A stretch of 64,000 bases of DNA from a bacterium D16-56 (GTDB lineage Bacteria; Bacillota; Clostridia; Lachnospirales; Lachnospiraceae), in assembly GCA_003611875.1 (NCBI GenBank), contig RAYY01000023.1:24165-88164 (forward strand), written 5' to 3'. Of the stretch, positions 18,035-27,173 are shown in pieces; position 1 is the stretch's first letter, and the number at the start of each line of letters is the position of its first letter. A program made the position numbers and the translations under genes. The notes below the pieces were generated by a model that was given only the letters and a program-made list of their open reading frames with translations, made no database searches and had not been told where the DNA came from.

Positions 18035-19414
18035 ATGAGAAAACGTGGTTTGGCAATCCTTGCCTTTGCTGCGGTGATAACTTTTGGCAGCACCGGCATC
18101 TCGGCAATGGCAGAGGGCTGGGCCCAGGAGGGCGGAAACTGGGTATATTACAACGCCTCCGGAACCCGTCTTTACAATGGATGGCGCAAAGGCGGAGACG
18201 GATACTGGAGATATCTGAACAGCAGCGGCGTCATGGCTGTCAACTCCTGGGTGGACAATGACGATTACTTTGTAGGTCCTGACGGAATCATGTACGCAAA
18301 CCAATGGCTGCAGGTAGAGCGCAGCAACTATTACGGCGGCGGTTATGACTGGTACTACTTTAACCAGAACGGAAAATGCGTCAAAGAAAAATGGGAGAAG
18401 ATCAACAACAACTGGTATCACTTTGACGACTCTGGCGCCATGGAGACCGGATGGATTCAGGATAATATGTACTACTGTGACGAAAACGGCGTTATGGTTA
18501 CCGGATGGCAGAGGCTGTTTTCTCCTGACGAAGATGATGACGATTATTATGAGCCTGGCCCCTATGCAGAGGATGAGAACGACGGCAGGCACTGGTATTA
18601 TTTTTCCACCAGCGGAAAAAAGATCGTTCCCAGTGAAGGAGACGACGGTCTGAAGCTGAAAAAAATCAACGGCGTATATTACAGCCTGGCAGAGGACGGC
18701 GCCATGCAGACCGGGTGGAGCTGTGCCAACGGAACCGAGTCGGATAATATTGAAGATTACCGTTTCGTGGATTCCAGCGGCCAGGTACGGGTGGGGTGGT
18801 ATTCTACAGAACCGCCGGAGCATTTACAGGACCGTTATGAACATGATGTAGAGTGGTTCTATTTTTCTAATAAAGGAGTTCCCAAGGCAGGACCGCCCAA
18901 AGGCTCTGCCAAGTCCAGCGATCTGGTGAAAATCAACGGCAACACCTATCTGTTTGACGATAACGGTGTTCCGGTATACGGCCTCCAGAAGATATTTACG
19001 GATAAAGAGGAATCCGAGTACACGGCATATTACTTCGGAACCCGGGCCCAGAGCGCTATGCTGAAGGGCAAACACAACGTAGACGAGGGAAGCAATACGG
19101 TTCAGTACTATTTCTCCTCTACCGGCAAGGGCTACACAGGCGTATATGAGAATTATCTTTATTATATGGGAAAGCTGCAGAAGGCAGATTCCGGAAGCCG
19201 CTATGAGGTATTTACCATCTGGACCGGCAATACTCCGAAAAACTACGTGGTCAATTCTTCCGGCAAAATCGCCAAGAACACTACGGTAAAGGACCGGGAC
19301 GGCGTTAAGTATAAAACCAACGGAAGCGGAATCCTGGTTAAGGAAGACGATGAAGATGTGGAGGGCAAGACCTACAGGAGCCCAGAGGAGCCTGAATGGG
19401 ATTGGAATTATTAA
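18035..19414 (+). CDS. Secreted protein built of choline/cell-wall-binding repeats
   Basis: 459 residues with a signal peptide (MRKRGLAILAFAAVITF, cleavage near SAMA-E). The rest is a chain of aromatic-glycine repeats of the CW_binding_1 type (EGGNWVYYNASGTRLYNGW, INNNWYHFDDSGAMETGW, VNGVYYSLAEDGAMQTGW-like units), expected to hold the protein on teichoic acid choline or polysaccharide. Long acidic inserts interrupt the repeats. No catalytic domain is visible, so it may be structural or adhesive. RBS AAAGGAG. It is monocistronic, with its own promoter and a strong terminator hairpin. Confidence 0.88.
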   Translation: MRKRGLAILAFAAVITFGSTGISAMAEGWAQEGGNWVYYNASGTRLYNGWRKGGDGYWRYLNSSGVMAVNSWVDNDDYFVGPDGIMYANQWLQVERSNYYGGGYDWYYFNQNGKCVKEKWEKINNNWYHFDDSGAMETGWIQDNMYYCDENGVMVTGWQRLFSPDEDDDDYYEPGPYAEDENDGRHWYYFSTSGKKIVPSEGDDGLKLKKINGVYYSLAEDGAMQTGWSCANGTESDNIEDYRFVDSSGQVRVGWYSTEPPEHLQDRYEHDVEWFYFSNKGVPKAGPPKGSAKSSDLVKINGNTYLFDDNGVPVYGLQKIFTDKEESEYTAYYFGTRAQSAMLKGKHNVDEGSNTVQYYFSSTGKGYTGVYENYLYYMGKLQKADSGSRYEVFTIWTGNTPKNYVVNSSGKIAKNTTVKDRDGVKYKTNGSGILVKEDDEDVEGKTYRSPEEPEWDWNY

Positions 19415-19427
19415 ATATTTTTAAATG

Positions 19428-19471
19428 TATAAAAGCTGCTGTGTGGAATCCTCCATACAGCAGCTTTTATA
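19428..19471. terminator. Strong hairpin after the cell-wall-binding gene
   Basis: A perfect 15-bp stem (TATAAAAGCTGCTGT with ACAGCAGCTTTTATA) and a 14-nt loop. The U-rich part lies inside the 3' arm. It starts 13 nt after the stop codon of the plus-strand gene. Confidence 0.8.
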
Positions 19472-19629
19472 CACCCGTTTGTCTGACAGCCTATCCGGGT
19501 ACGGCTCCTTATGCAGCCATTGCAAAAAGACTTGACGCCTTCCCATCCCTCCCGCTATAATAAAGAACTGTTCAGAATACAAACTTCGCACAATCAGAAC
19601 GATCACATGAAAACATGAAGGAGCCAACT

Positions 19630-20490
19630 ATGTGGATTGCAGAGAACTGGAACGATTACCAGGTCATAGACTGTTCAAAAGGAGAAAAGCTGGAACGCTG
19701 GGGGAACTATCTTCTGATCCGCCCGGATCCACAGATCATCTGGAATACCCCCCAAAAACACAGCGGGTGGCGGCAGCCTGACGCCCACTACCACCGAAGC
19801 GCCAAAGGCGGCGGACAATGGGAATTTTTTGATCTGCCAGAGCAATGGACGATTCATTACCATAGCCTGACCTTTAACCTGAAGCCCTTCAGCTTCAAGC
19901 ACACCGGCCTTTTTCCGGAACAGGCTGTCAACTGGGACTGGTGCCAGCAAAAAATCCGAACAGCAGGACGGCCTGTAAAGCTGCTAAACCTGTTCGCATA
20001 TACGGGAGGCGCCACCCTGGCTGCAGCACAAGCAGGCGCCGCAGTCACGCATGTGGACGCCTCCAAGGGCATGGTAAGCTGGGCAAAGGAAAATGCCATA
20101 TCATCCGGCCTGTCTCAAGCTCCGATCCGCTGGCTGGTAGATGACTGTGTGAAATTCGCAGAACGGGAAATCCGCCGAGGCAATCATTATGATGCCATTA
20201 TCATGGACCCGCCCTCCTACGGCCGGGGTCCCAAGGGAGAGATCTGGAAAATAGAAGATTCCATCTATCCGCTGATTCAGCTCTGTGTACAGCTGTTATC
20301 CCAGAATCCCCTGTTCTTCCTGATCAATTCCTACACCACCGGCCTTGCCCCTTCCGTCCTGACCTACATGCTGTCTGCCGAAATCTGCCCTAGATACGGC
20401 GGCCAGGTACAGGCATCGGAAATCGGGCTTCCTGTAAAAGAATCCGGCCTGCTTCTTCCCTGCGGAGCATCCGGAAGGTGGGAAAATTAA
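19630..20490 (+). CDS. Class I SAM-dependent rRNA methyltransferase (RlmI/RlmK-like)
   Basis: 286 residues. Motif I LLNLFAYTGGATLAAAQAGA, acidic motif II (THVDASKGMVSWAKENA) and motif IV IIMDPPSYGRGPKGE match the m5C/m2G rRNA methyltransferase group related to RlmI and RlmK. The N-terminal part (YLLIRPDPQIIW.., HYHSLTFNLKPFSFKHTGLF) replaces the PUA domain seen in RlmI, so the target base is uncertain. The start at 19630 is preceded by AAGGAG, which overlaps the alternative ATG at 19615. Transcribed alone; it converges with the next gene. Confidence 0.85.
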   Translation: MWIAENWNDYQVIDCSKGEKLERWGNYLLIRPDPQIIWNTPQKHSGWRQPDAHYHRSAKGGGQWEFFDLPEQWTIHYHSLTFNLKPFSFKHTGLFPEQAVNWDWCQQKIRTAGRPVKLLNLFAYTGGATLAAAQAGAAVTHVDASKGMVSWAKENAISSGLSQAPIRWLVDDCVKFAEREIRRGNHYDAIIMDPPSYGRGPKGEIWKIEDSIYPLIQLCVQLLSQNPLFFLINSYTTGLAPSVLTYMLSAEICPRYGGQVQASEIGLPVKESGLLLPCGASGRWEN

Positions 20491-20528
20491 TCGTTCCTCT
20501 GCCTTCTATCCAAACGATGCCCCTGAAG

Positions 20529-20560
20529 CATTGAGCAAGGGCAATGGACCTTGCTCAATG
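20529..20560. terminator. Hairpin between convergent genes
   Basis: A perfect 12-bp stem (CATTGAGCAAGG/CCTTGCTCAATG) with an 8-nt loop lies between the methyltransferase and the convergent DUF5722 gene. The U-tracts on both sides are weak. Confidence 0.6.
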
Positions 20561-20569
20561 TTCGGATTC

Positions 20570-22291
20570 TTACTGCTCCTGAGATCTCCATTTAAATCCC
20601 GGAATCACGTCGCTCCACTTTTCAATCCCGATAATCGACTTGGCAAACTCCGTAGTCTCCAGGGTTCGCTTTCTGTCGTCAATATATTTATACACAGACC
20701 AAGACTTTTTCCGCATGGTAGGCACAATATCATTAGGCTTATTCATATCGCACCTCCACAAACCAAAGTTCATGGAAGCCGCTGCCTCTGACGGAGCATC
20801 CACCTGCCGGCTCATGATAAACGCATCAATATACGGATTGCTGTCTGCTATATAATAGGCGTATGCAATAGCTGCCGCCTGCAGATCGTTGTTCTCACCG
20901 TGGGTAGGGCTGACCGAGGTAAAGCCCTGCTCTGACAGGATAATATGCCGCACCTGGCCGTTCCTGTCTCTCAGAAGGCCAGACTGCATATAATCTGTCA
21001 GCACATTCAAATTCTTCAGATTCACTACCGGCGAGCTGACGTCATACTTAATAAGCCCGGTCTGATCATCGTCCCAGAACTCCGGCTCTGTCAGAGGAAT
21101 CGCATAGGGATGGTAAGCCAGCCCCCAATCCATGGATCCGCCTGCCCCTGTCTTGTCTGCAAATTTGTCAATAATGTCCTTGGCATTGTACTTTGTCGTG
21201 CCATTGGCCTCATGAATCCAGTTGTAATCCGTAGAAAAGAACAGTCGATCATTCTGATTGGTGCTGCGGATGGCCGTGTAGAACACCCGAAAGGCCCGCT
21301 CATACTCCTGAATATACCGGTCAATATCCATAGGACCCACATAATTCCACTGCTGGTTGTTGATCTCATTGCCGATAATCCAGTTGGACACCTTCCCATA
21401 GGGAGAGGACAAGCTGCTGTAACGCTCTGCCAAAAAAGAAGCAATGGCCTTGATCGTCTCATAGCCTTCCTTGGTAGAAGCATTAAATCCATAATAAAAC
21501 ACCTGATCCTCCGGCTGCTTTGTCACTCCCGGATAAACCAGCTGAGGTGTGCCGTCATTCCATCCGTTGAGAATAATGGCCGTCACCGTCATGCTTTTCT
21601 CCGACATTCTTCGAATCGTATAATCCAGGTTCTCCAGCACTTCCTTGTTGAAGCTGTAGCTCTTTCCGTCATAGGTATAATCAATTCCCTGCCCTAAAAT
21701 ATGGTGGAAGGGAATATTCACGATCACATGATTCACACCCAGGTCAAAGGCGTCCGACACCATGCTGTCCGTATTCTGAATCAACAGCCCCTTTTTGTTC
21801 TGGGCATTCCGATAAGGCTCCGTATGCTTTGCCAGCACCTCCGGGTTAGTCACATAAGCCGTGTTGCTGACCTGGGTATAGCCCTGACCATCAAAAACAG
21901 CCACAACAAAACGGGAATAGAGCCGGTTCTGCTCTGTACCCAGATTCAGAGGAACATCAAAAGAAAGTGGGTCGCCCTTGGTAATCCATGCACAATAATC
22001 TGTCCTTCCTTCTAGATTATCCTGGTATGGCTGAAGCTCAAAAAGATATAAATAATTATCATAAACAGCCGGGTCCGACCAGGTTCCCTCCATCTGTCCC
22101 CGGATGGCAATCTGGCTGCCTCCTTCAATGGCACAGCTTGTAATATGGGCAAACTCTGTAGGCTGCGGCTTTTCCTGCTGCCAAGCCCCCTCTGTATCCG
22201 GATTAGCCGACACAATCCTGCTGCTCATCCCCGTAAGAAACGCTGCCAGCGCCAATACCGCCGCTGCCCTGCCAATGGGATATTTCTTCAT
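20570..22291 (-). CDS. Secreted DUF5722-type (GH-A-like) protein
   Basis: 573 residues with a signal peptide (MKKYPIGRAAAVLALAAFLT, cleavage near VSA-N). An N-terminal beta domain (about 45-150) precedes a TIM barrel. The barrel has WIIGNEINNQQW (E309, position of a GH-A acid/base) and HIILSEQGF (E454, position of a nucleophile), 145 residues apart as in clan GH-A hydrolases. Similar proteins are annotated DUF5722; the substrate is not established. RBS AAAGGAGG. It stands alone between terminators; a secreted polysaccharide hydrolase is the best guess. Confidence 0.75.
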   Translation of the reverse strand: MKKYPIGRAAAVLALAAFLTGMSSRIVSANPDTEGAWQQEKPQPTEFAHITSCAIEGGSQIAIRGQMEGTWSDPAVYDNYLYLFELQPYQDNLEGRTDYCAWITKGDPLSFDVPLNLGTEQNRLYSRFVVAVFDGQGYTQVSNTAYVTNPEVLAKHTEPYRNAQNKKGLLIQNTDSMVSDAFDLGVNHVIVNIPFHHILGQGIDYTYDGKSYSFNKEVLENLDYTIRRMSEKSMTVTAIILNGWNDGTPQLVYPGVTKQPEDQVFYYGFNASTKEGYETIKAIASFLAERYSSLSSPYGKVSNWIIGNEINNQQWNYVGPMDIDRYIQEYERAFRVFYTAIRSTNQNDRLFFSTDYNWIHEANGTTKYNAKDIIDKFADKTGAGGSMDWGLAYHPYAIPLTEPEFWDDDQTGLIKYDVSSPVVNLKNLNVLTDYMQSGLLRDRNGQVRHIILSEQGFTSVSPTHGENNDLQAAAIAYAYYIADSNPYIDAFIMSRQVDAPSEAAASMNFGLWRCDMNKPNDIVPTMRKKSWSVYKYIDDRKRTLETTEFAKSIIGIEKWSDVIPGFKWRSQEQ

Positions 22292-22442
22292 AAAATCCTT
22301 CTGCCTCCTTTTCCGTCGTCATTTTCTAATTATATCCAATAATCCGTTAAATACAAGTCAACGGCTCCTTACATTCTCTTACATTTTCCTTAATCCATGC
22401 CTGATGTATGCGTCGGTGCAAGGCGGACACACTCCCGCGAAG

Positions 22443-22486
22443 CAAAAAAAGAACCGGCATCCGCACTACTGTACGAACACCGGTTC
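22443..22486 (-). terminator. Terminator of metK
   Basis: Minus-strand 13-bp stem with three G-U pairs (22474-22486 with 22451-22463, GAACCGG..CCGGTTC) followed by seven Ts. It lies 240 nt beyond the metK stop codon, so both copies of the ~109-bp repeat are inside the metK 3' untranslated region. Confidence 0.85.
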
Positions 22487-22508
22487 CTATGCTTTCTACT
22501 GGCAAGCA

Positions 22509-22729
22509 TTACTTTGAAAGTCCCGCAGCCGGTTAGGCGGCATGAATTCAGGTATGCCGAATGCGCCCGCCAGACTTTCATGATTGGCGGCGCGTCCGCT
22601 GCCGGGCGCATGGAGGTTTACTGTGAAAGTCCCATCGCCGGAGGCGATTTAAAATCAGGTATGCCAAATGCGCCCGCCAGACTTTCATGATTGGCGGCGC
22701 GTCCGCTGCCGGGCGCATGGAGGTTTACT
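22509..22729 (-). repeat. Two tandem copies of a ~109-bp structured repeat after metK
   Basis: Copies begin at about 22509 and 22618 (period 109 bp). The first minus-strand copy starts at the metK stop codon itself. Each can form a 9-bp helix (ATGCGCCCG/CGGGCGCAT, e.g. 22710-22718 with 22668-22676) and a short terminal hairpin: ATCGCC/GGCGAT at 22634-22648 in one copy, a GCCGCC/GGC-type stem with one mismatch at 22525-22541 in the other. The same family occurs at 35717-35937. No transposase is nearby. Confidence 0.9.
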
Positions 22730-23921
22730 TATCTGTCAAATATTTCTTCAGTGCATCTACCTTATCCAGCCGCTCCCAGGGCAGATCCAGATCGGTTCTC
22801 CCGAAATGGCCATACGCCGCCGTCTGCCGGTAAATGGGTCTTCTCAAATCCAGCATCTTGATAATCCCAGCCGGACGCAGATCAAAATTCTCCCGAATCA
22901 TCTCCACCAGCTTCTCATTGCTCAGCTTCCCTGTTCCGAAGGTGTCCACCATGATCGAAGTAGGATAAGCTACCCCGATCGCATAAGAAAGCTGAATTTC
23001 ACACTTATCTGCCAGCCCTGCCGCCACCAGATTCTTAGCCGCGTATCGGGCCGCATAGGCTGCGGAACGATCCACCTTGGTACAGTCCTTGCCGGAAAAT
23101 GCCCCGCCGCCATGACGGGCATAACCGCCGTAGGTATCTACAATAATCTTTCTTCCCGTCAGTCCGCTGTCCCCATGAGGACCTCCGATCACAAACCTTC
23201 CGGTAGGATTCACGAAAAACTTGGTGTTCTCATCCACCAGCTCCGCCGGAAGCACCTGATCAAAAATATACGTTTTCACATCCTTATGTATCTGTTCCTG
23301 TTCCACGTCCGCATCATGCTGTGTAGAAAGAACAACCGCTTCCAGCCTGAAAGGCTTGCCGTTCTCATCATACTCCACCGTCACCTGGCTCTTTCCGTCA
23401 GGACGCAGATAAGGCAGTGTGCCGTCCTTGCGGACCTCTGTCAGACGAAGGGCCAGCTTATGGGCCAGTGCAATGGGATACGGCATATATTCTGCTGTCT
23501 CATTGCTGGCAAAGCCGAACATCATTCCCTGATCCCCGGCGCCGATGGCATCCAGCTCTGTATCGCTCATCCGGTTCTCCTTTGCCTCCAAAGCCTTATC
23601 CACACCCATGGCAATATCCCCGGACTGTTCGTCCAATGCCACGATCACACCGCAGGTATTGCAGTCAAAGCCATATTCTGCATTGTCATAGCCAATCTCC
23701 CGAACCGTGTCCCGTACCACCTTCTGAATATCCACATAGCCCTTGGTGGTAATCTCTCCCATTACCAGCACCAGGCCTGTGGTCGTACAAGTCTCACAAG
23801 CCACCCGGCTCATAGGATCCTGCGCCATCATGGCATCCAGCACGGCATCAGAAATGGCATCACACATTTTATCCGGATGCCCCTCTGTCACAGACTCGGA
23901 TGTAAACAATAACTTTTCCAC
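22725..23921 (-). CDS. metK: S-adenosylmethionine synthetase
   Basis: Makes S-adenosylmethionine from methionine and ATP. 398 residues, normal length. [20 protein letters not shown], the [12 protein letters not shown] loop and the P-loop-like [19 protein letters not shown] are diagnostic. The start is GTG at 23921 with AAGGAGG 8 nt upstream; the longer in-frame reading would include the leader. Expression is expected to be switched off by SAM through the upstream SAM-I riboswitch and terminator. Confidence 0.98.
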   Translation of the reverse strand: MEKLLFTSESVTEGHPDKMCDAISDAVLDAMMAQDPMSRVACETCTTTGLVLVMGEITTKGYVDIQKVVRDTVREIGYDNAEYGFDCNTCGVIVALDEQSGDIAMGVDKALEAKENRMSDTELDAIGAGDQGMMFGFASNETAEYMPYPIALAHKLALRLTEVRKDGTLPYLRPDGKSQVTVEYDENGKPFRLEAVVLSTQHDADVEQEQIHKDVKTYIFDQVLPAELVDENTKFFVNPTGRFVIGGPHGDSGLTGRKIIVDTYGGYARHGGGAFSGKDCTKVDRSAAYAARYAAKNLVAAGLADKCEIQLSYAIGVAYPTSIMVDTFGTGKLSNEKLVEMIRENFDLRPAGIIKMLDLRRPIYRQTAAYGHFGRTDLDLPWERLDKVDALKKYLTDK

Positions 23922-23983
23922 TGAATATTCCTCCTTAGAATCACAAAAGCTCCTCACGGATTTCTGTCAGTCCAAAAATCCGG

Positions 23984-24020
23984 ACAAAAGAAAAGTCCGA
24001 AGCAATCATACTGCGGACTT
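23984..24020 (-). terminator. Riboswitch expression-platform terminator for metK
   Basis: Minus-strand stem AAGTCCG (24014-24020) with CGGACTT (23993-23999) followed by TTCTTTTG. It lies between the SAM-I aptamer and metK, the position expected for SAM-dependent termination. Confidence 0.88.
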
Positions 24021-24046
24021 GATATATCACAGGCACATCAAATCCT

Positions 24047-24158
24047 CTTATTGCTCGATTTCTCGCTCAGGTTGGCACCTTCCGAAAGCTCCTTACAGAA
24101 CCTTACCGGGGTTGCCGTGACTTCACAGATCCTATGTATCTCCATCACTCTGAATAAG
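24047..24158 (-). promoter_or_regulatory. SAM-I (S-box) riboswitch aptamer
   Basis: About 112 nt on the minus strand. P1 is CTTATT/AATAAG, and the conserved cores GTGATGGA, ACGGCAACC, GGTGCCAA and GAGCGAGAAA-type 3' strand occur in order. It is placed between a consensus promoter and metK, with a terminator after it. Binding of SAM would promote termination. Confidence 0.95.
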
Positions 24159-24201
24159 GGATATTACGCACTTTTCAATTGTTGTTGTTTGTTACAAACC
24201 T

Positions 24202-24230
24202 ATAGTAGCAGATTCTGCTGCAGGTGTCAA
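24202..24230 (-). promoter_or_regulatory. Promoter of the metK transcript
   Basis: TTGACA (24225-24230), 17-bp spacer, TACTAT (24202-24207) on the minus strand, about 45 nt before the riboswitch. Confidence 0.88.
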
Positions 24231-24284
24231 GCCCCTATTATTCTCTGAAAGCCTTAGGAACGGTTCAAAAATTCCATCCCTGTT

Positions 24285-26714
24285 TTAAAACTCCTCCTCC
24301 CATAGCCCACCTGGAATCCACAGCCAGAACTCCTCTCTTTTAGACGGCTCCTCCACATCCGCAAGCACAATCCAAAGCTGCCCGTCCCCTCTGTTCTCCA
24401 TCCTGCACGCCTCCTGCTTTCCTCTCTCTCCATTTTTCAAATAAGACCAGTATTCTTCTGATTTTTCTATATTTTCTACAGACCCTGCCATAATACGCTT
24501 ACTTTCCCAATCCATCCACAGACAAACTCCGCCGTCCCGAACCGTAATCAGACTTCCCGGCAGATCTCCCACTTTTTCTTCCCCTGAAAAATCCGCCCTC
24601 ATCCTCATAAGCGGCCTGGGAAATGCCTGGTCATTGGTCCAGCCTTCATAATAAAGATAATGATCTGCATAGCATAGCGCTTCCGCAACCCCATAACGAG
24701 CCTGTCCAGCCTGCCGGTCACTGCCATCCATACAAATGCTGACCGGCAAAGGATGTTTCATGCTCATCATATCTGCATCAGCAAACCCTTCGTAGATCAG
24801 CCGCTCCTCTGTCAGAACGATTTTCTGGCGGCCTCCCCGTTCCATAAACATTAAGGCATCCAACATCTGATCCTGATTCTCCCTGCTGCGTGCCAGCTCC
24901 ATTCTGTCATAAGGAATATGATATAGATTAAAATTCTCAAACTCTGACTGCTCAAATGGCAGGGCCTCCCTTGGCGTCCTTACATAATAATCATATCCGT
25001 CCCGGGCAAACAGCCAGTGTGCTTCACAGATCTCCCCTTTAGGATTACTTCGTTCCCTCCCGTCTCCTACAAATAGAAACACCTGATTCATCTCCTGCTT
25101 TTGGGGATCATAATACCCATAGTACAGATCAATCAGCCGTCCCTCCCCTTCGTCATCTGCCCATACCCCCAGCACAGCCACCTGGCCGTCTGCCATTTTC
25201 ACTGCATCACAGTCCACATTCTGATTTTCACTCAAAGTCCCTGCATGTTCTGCCATCAAAAATCCATCTGAGACAGAAACCTGCTCTCTCATCAGGCCAA
25301 CTCCCTGCCCCATCTCCTTCCCCATGCCCTCATCCGAGACAAAAACCTTCTGGGTCCATCTGCCGTCCTCTCCCTTCTCAAATGAAAACAATCCAAAATC
25401 CCCATGAAAGATCAGACTTTGATCTGACGCAAAATCCAAAAACACCTGAGAACCTCTGCTCTCCTGTCTTTCCTGGACGCCCTGTCCCTCCTGGGCTTTT
25501 GGCCTTTCCCCAATTCCCTCCTCTATGTCCTGTCCTTCCAATCCTCCCACAATTCTCACAGAAGCCAGCCACGCTGAATCCGGCCTCTCGTTCTGCCAGG
25601 TATCATCATCTTCCCCTATTTTTCCCGCCACAAAAATGCTGACTGGTCCGTCTGCTCCTCCGATAATAGACACAGAATCCTCCTTTTGGCTTTCCTCCCT
25701 TTCTGCTGCTTCCTCCTTGCCCCAGCCTTCTTTTTCCTTCTGCGGGTTCGTCATAAGTCCCACGCCTGCAGCTGCCAGCAAAAGCACTGCCCCTATGGTC
25801 AAAGCCGTCCCCGGCTTATGGTAGCGGAGAATATTCTGAATCCGCCGGAAAACGGAATTTCTCCCAAATGCAGGAGGCAGCCAAAGACCGCTTCTCCTTT
25901 CCGTCTCTGACAGCAGGACCTGGGAATACGCCTTCTTCTTATCCCTCCCCATATCCTTCAGCACCTGTTCGTCACAGGACATTTCCATATCCTCGCACAT
26001 GGTCCAAAATCCAATCCAGGCAAAAGGATTAAACCAATGAACCGTGACCGCCAAAATTCCCAGCAGCTTTACGGCATAATCTTTTCTGCGGACATGTACG
26101 CTCTCATGGTGCAAAACATACTCCCGGTTCTCATCTTCCAGTCCTGACGGCAAATAAATCACCGGGCGAACTATCCCCAGTACAAAAGCCCCGTCAATCT
26201 GATCTGTCTCCCGCACCGCAATTTTTTCTTTATTTCTTCTGCCTTCTGACCATCCTGCTTCTTCCACCCAGATTGCGGCTGCCAATTTCCTGCGGAGCCT
26301 TAAAAACTGTATTACATAAACTCCAGAAAGTACCGCCATTCCTGCAGTCCACAGGAAAAATCCTGCCCCCAGCCACACCTGAACCGGATTAATGGAATTT
26401 TCCGGATTTTCTGCTGCCAGCTTTTCCCCCACCACACGGTTCACTGCACGATCTACCCAGATCATCCCAGTCTGGATCTCCGGCTCCTGCCGGTACACGA
26501 TCTCCTGACTCACAGGCTCCGGATTCACCGGAAATAAAGAAAAAGGCGACGGAATCGCTATGGGACATAAGAAACGAAAAAGTACAATAAACCACAGCCC
26601 ATAGGAATATCCTTTTGGCAGCCTCCTAAAAAAAATCCGCAGAAGCAGCACCAATGCCACCGTACATCCCGCTGCAAAGCTCATATTCAAGATCCGAATC
26701 ATGATCTCTTCCAT
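24285..26714 (-). CDS. BlaR1/MecR1-family M56 metallopeptidase with large extracellular extension
   Basis: 809 residues. Residues 1-325 are a BlaR1-like M56 domain: several membrane helices and the zinc motif H203-E-S-V-H207, with EDMEMSCDE (242-250) supplying the third ligand region. In BlaR1 this protease clears the BlaI repressor. After the last helix (about 303-322) the penicillin-binding sensor is absent. Instead about 480 residues of unknown type follow, including GGADGPVSIF (352-361) and a beta-propeller-like stretch. The ATG overlaps the blaI stop (TAATG); a second start at Met5 is possible. The signal sensed is unknown. Confidence 0.85.
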   Translation of the reverse strand: MEEIMIRILNMSFAAGCTVALVLLLRIFFRRLPKGYSYGLWFIVLFRFLCPIAIPSPFSLFPVNPEPVSQEIVYRQEPEIQTGMIWVDRAVNRVVGEKLAAENPENSINPVQVWLGAGFFLWTAGMAVLSGVYVIQFLRLRRKLAAAIWVEEAGWSEGRRNKEKIAVRETDQIDGAFVLGIVRPVIYLPSGLEDENREYVLHHESVHVRRKDYAVKLLGILAVTVHWFNPFAWIGFWTMCEDMEMSCDEQVLKDMGRDKKKAYSQVLLSETERRSGLWLPPAFGRNSVFRRIQNILRYHKPGTALTIGAVLLLAAAGVGLMTNPQKEKEGWGKEEAAEREESQKEDSVSIIGGADGPVSIFVAGKIGEDDDTWQNERPDSAWLASVRIVGGLEGQDIEEGIGERPKAQEGQGVQERQESRGSQVFLDFASDQSLIFHGDFGLFSFEKGEDGRWTQKVFVSDEGMGKEMGQGVGLMREQVSVSDGFLMAEHAGTLSENQNVDCDAVKMADGQVAVLGVWADDEGEGRLIDLYYGYYDPQKQEMNQVFLFVGDGRERSNPKGEICEAHWLFARDGYDYYVRTPREALPFEQSEFENFNLYHIPYDRMELARSRENQDQMLDALMFMERGGRQKIVLTEERLIYEGFADADMMSMKHPLPVSICMDGSDRQAGQARYGVAEALCYADHYLYYEGWTNDQAFPRPLMRMRADFSGEEKVGDLPGSLITVRDGGVCLWMDWESKRIMAGSVENIEKSEEYWSYLKNGERGKQEACRMENRGDGQLWIVLADVEEPSKREEFWLWIPGGLWEEEF

Positions 26715-27088
26715 TATTCCACCGCCTTTTCAATCATCTCGCGAAGCTCCCTTGCCTCCTCCTTTGTCAGCCTTCTGTCCGACAAAAATGCCGTCACAAA
26801 CGCAGGCAATGAGCCTCCGAAGCTTTTATCCACCACAGCCTTACTTTCTCTTTTCTGAATCTCATCCCGCTTTATCAACGCTGTCACCACCGCATTCTCG
26901 TTTCTGATATATCCATGTTCCGAAAGCTTCTTTAGTATAGTAAAGCAGGTGGATTTCTTCCATCCCAGCACATGAAAACACATTCTTGCCAACTCCATGG
27001 ACCGCACCGGTTCCTGTTCCCATATTAAATCCATCAAACGATATTCCCCCTCAAACAACTTCCGTTCCTCTGGTTTCTTTTCTTCCAT
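26714..27088 (-). CDS. BlaI/MecI/CopY-family transcriptional repressor
   Basis: 124 residues (from Met5 of the longest reading frame). The winged helix (EYRLMDLIWEQEPVRSMELA.., WKKSTCFTILKKLSEHGYI) and C-terminal dimerisation helices (FLSDRRLTKEEARELREMIE) are typical. The protein should repress the blaI-blaR1-like pair through the two boxes upstream. The start at 27088 has GGAGGAG just before it; the ATG at 27100 is the alternative. Neither this protein nor its partner gives evidence of beta-lactam specificity, and no beta-lactamase gene is nearby. Confidence 0.9.
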   Translation of the reverse strand: MEEKKPEERKLFEGEYRLMDLIWEQEPVRSMELARMCFHVLGWKKSTCFTILKKLSEHGYIRNENAVVTALIKRDEIQKRESKAVVDKSFGGSLPAFVTAFLSDRRLTKEEARELREMIEKAVE

Positions 27089-27173
27089 ACTCTCCTCCAT
27101 TCTATATTCCCCTGCAGCAGGATACCCTTTGAGTATGCCTTTCCGCTCTGCCGCAATGATCCTTCCGCATTGG

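Noticed and set aside
18011..18823. 270-residue minus-strand frame opposite the cell-wall-binding gene
   Set aside because: Valine/isoleucine-rich shadow caused by the aromatic-acidic repeats on the other strand.
22509..22729. CRISPR-like array
   Set aside because: Only two copies of about 109 bp without unique spacers, and no cas genes.
22668..23912. 414-residue plus-strand frame opposite metK
   Set aside because: It is the antisense shadow of a certain gene with no family similarity.
24285..27088. Beta-lactam resistance sensor pair
   Set aside because: The C-terminal part lacks a recognisable penicillin-binding SxxK domain and no beta-lactamase gene is present, so resistance cannot be claimed.
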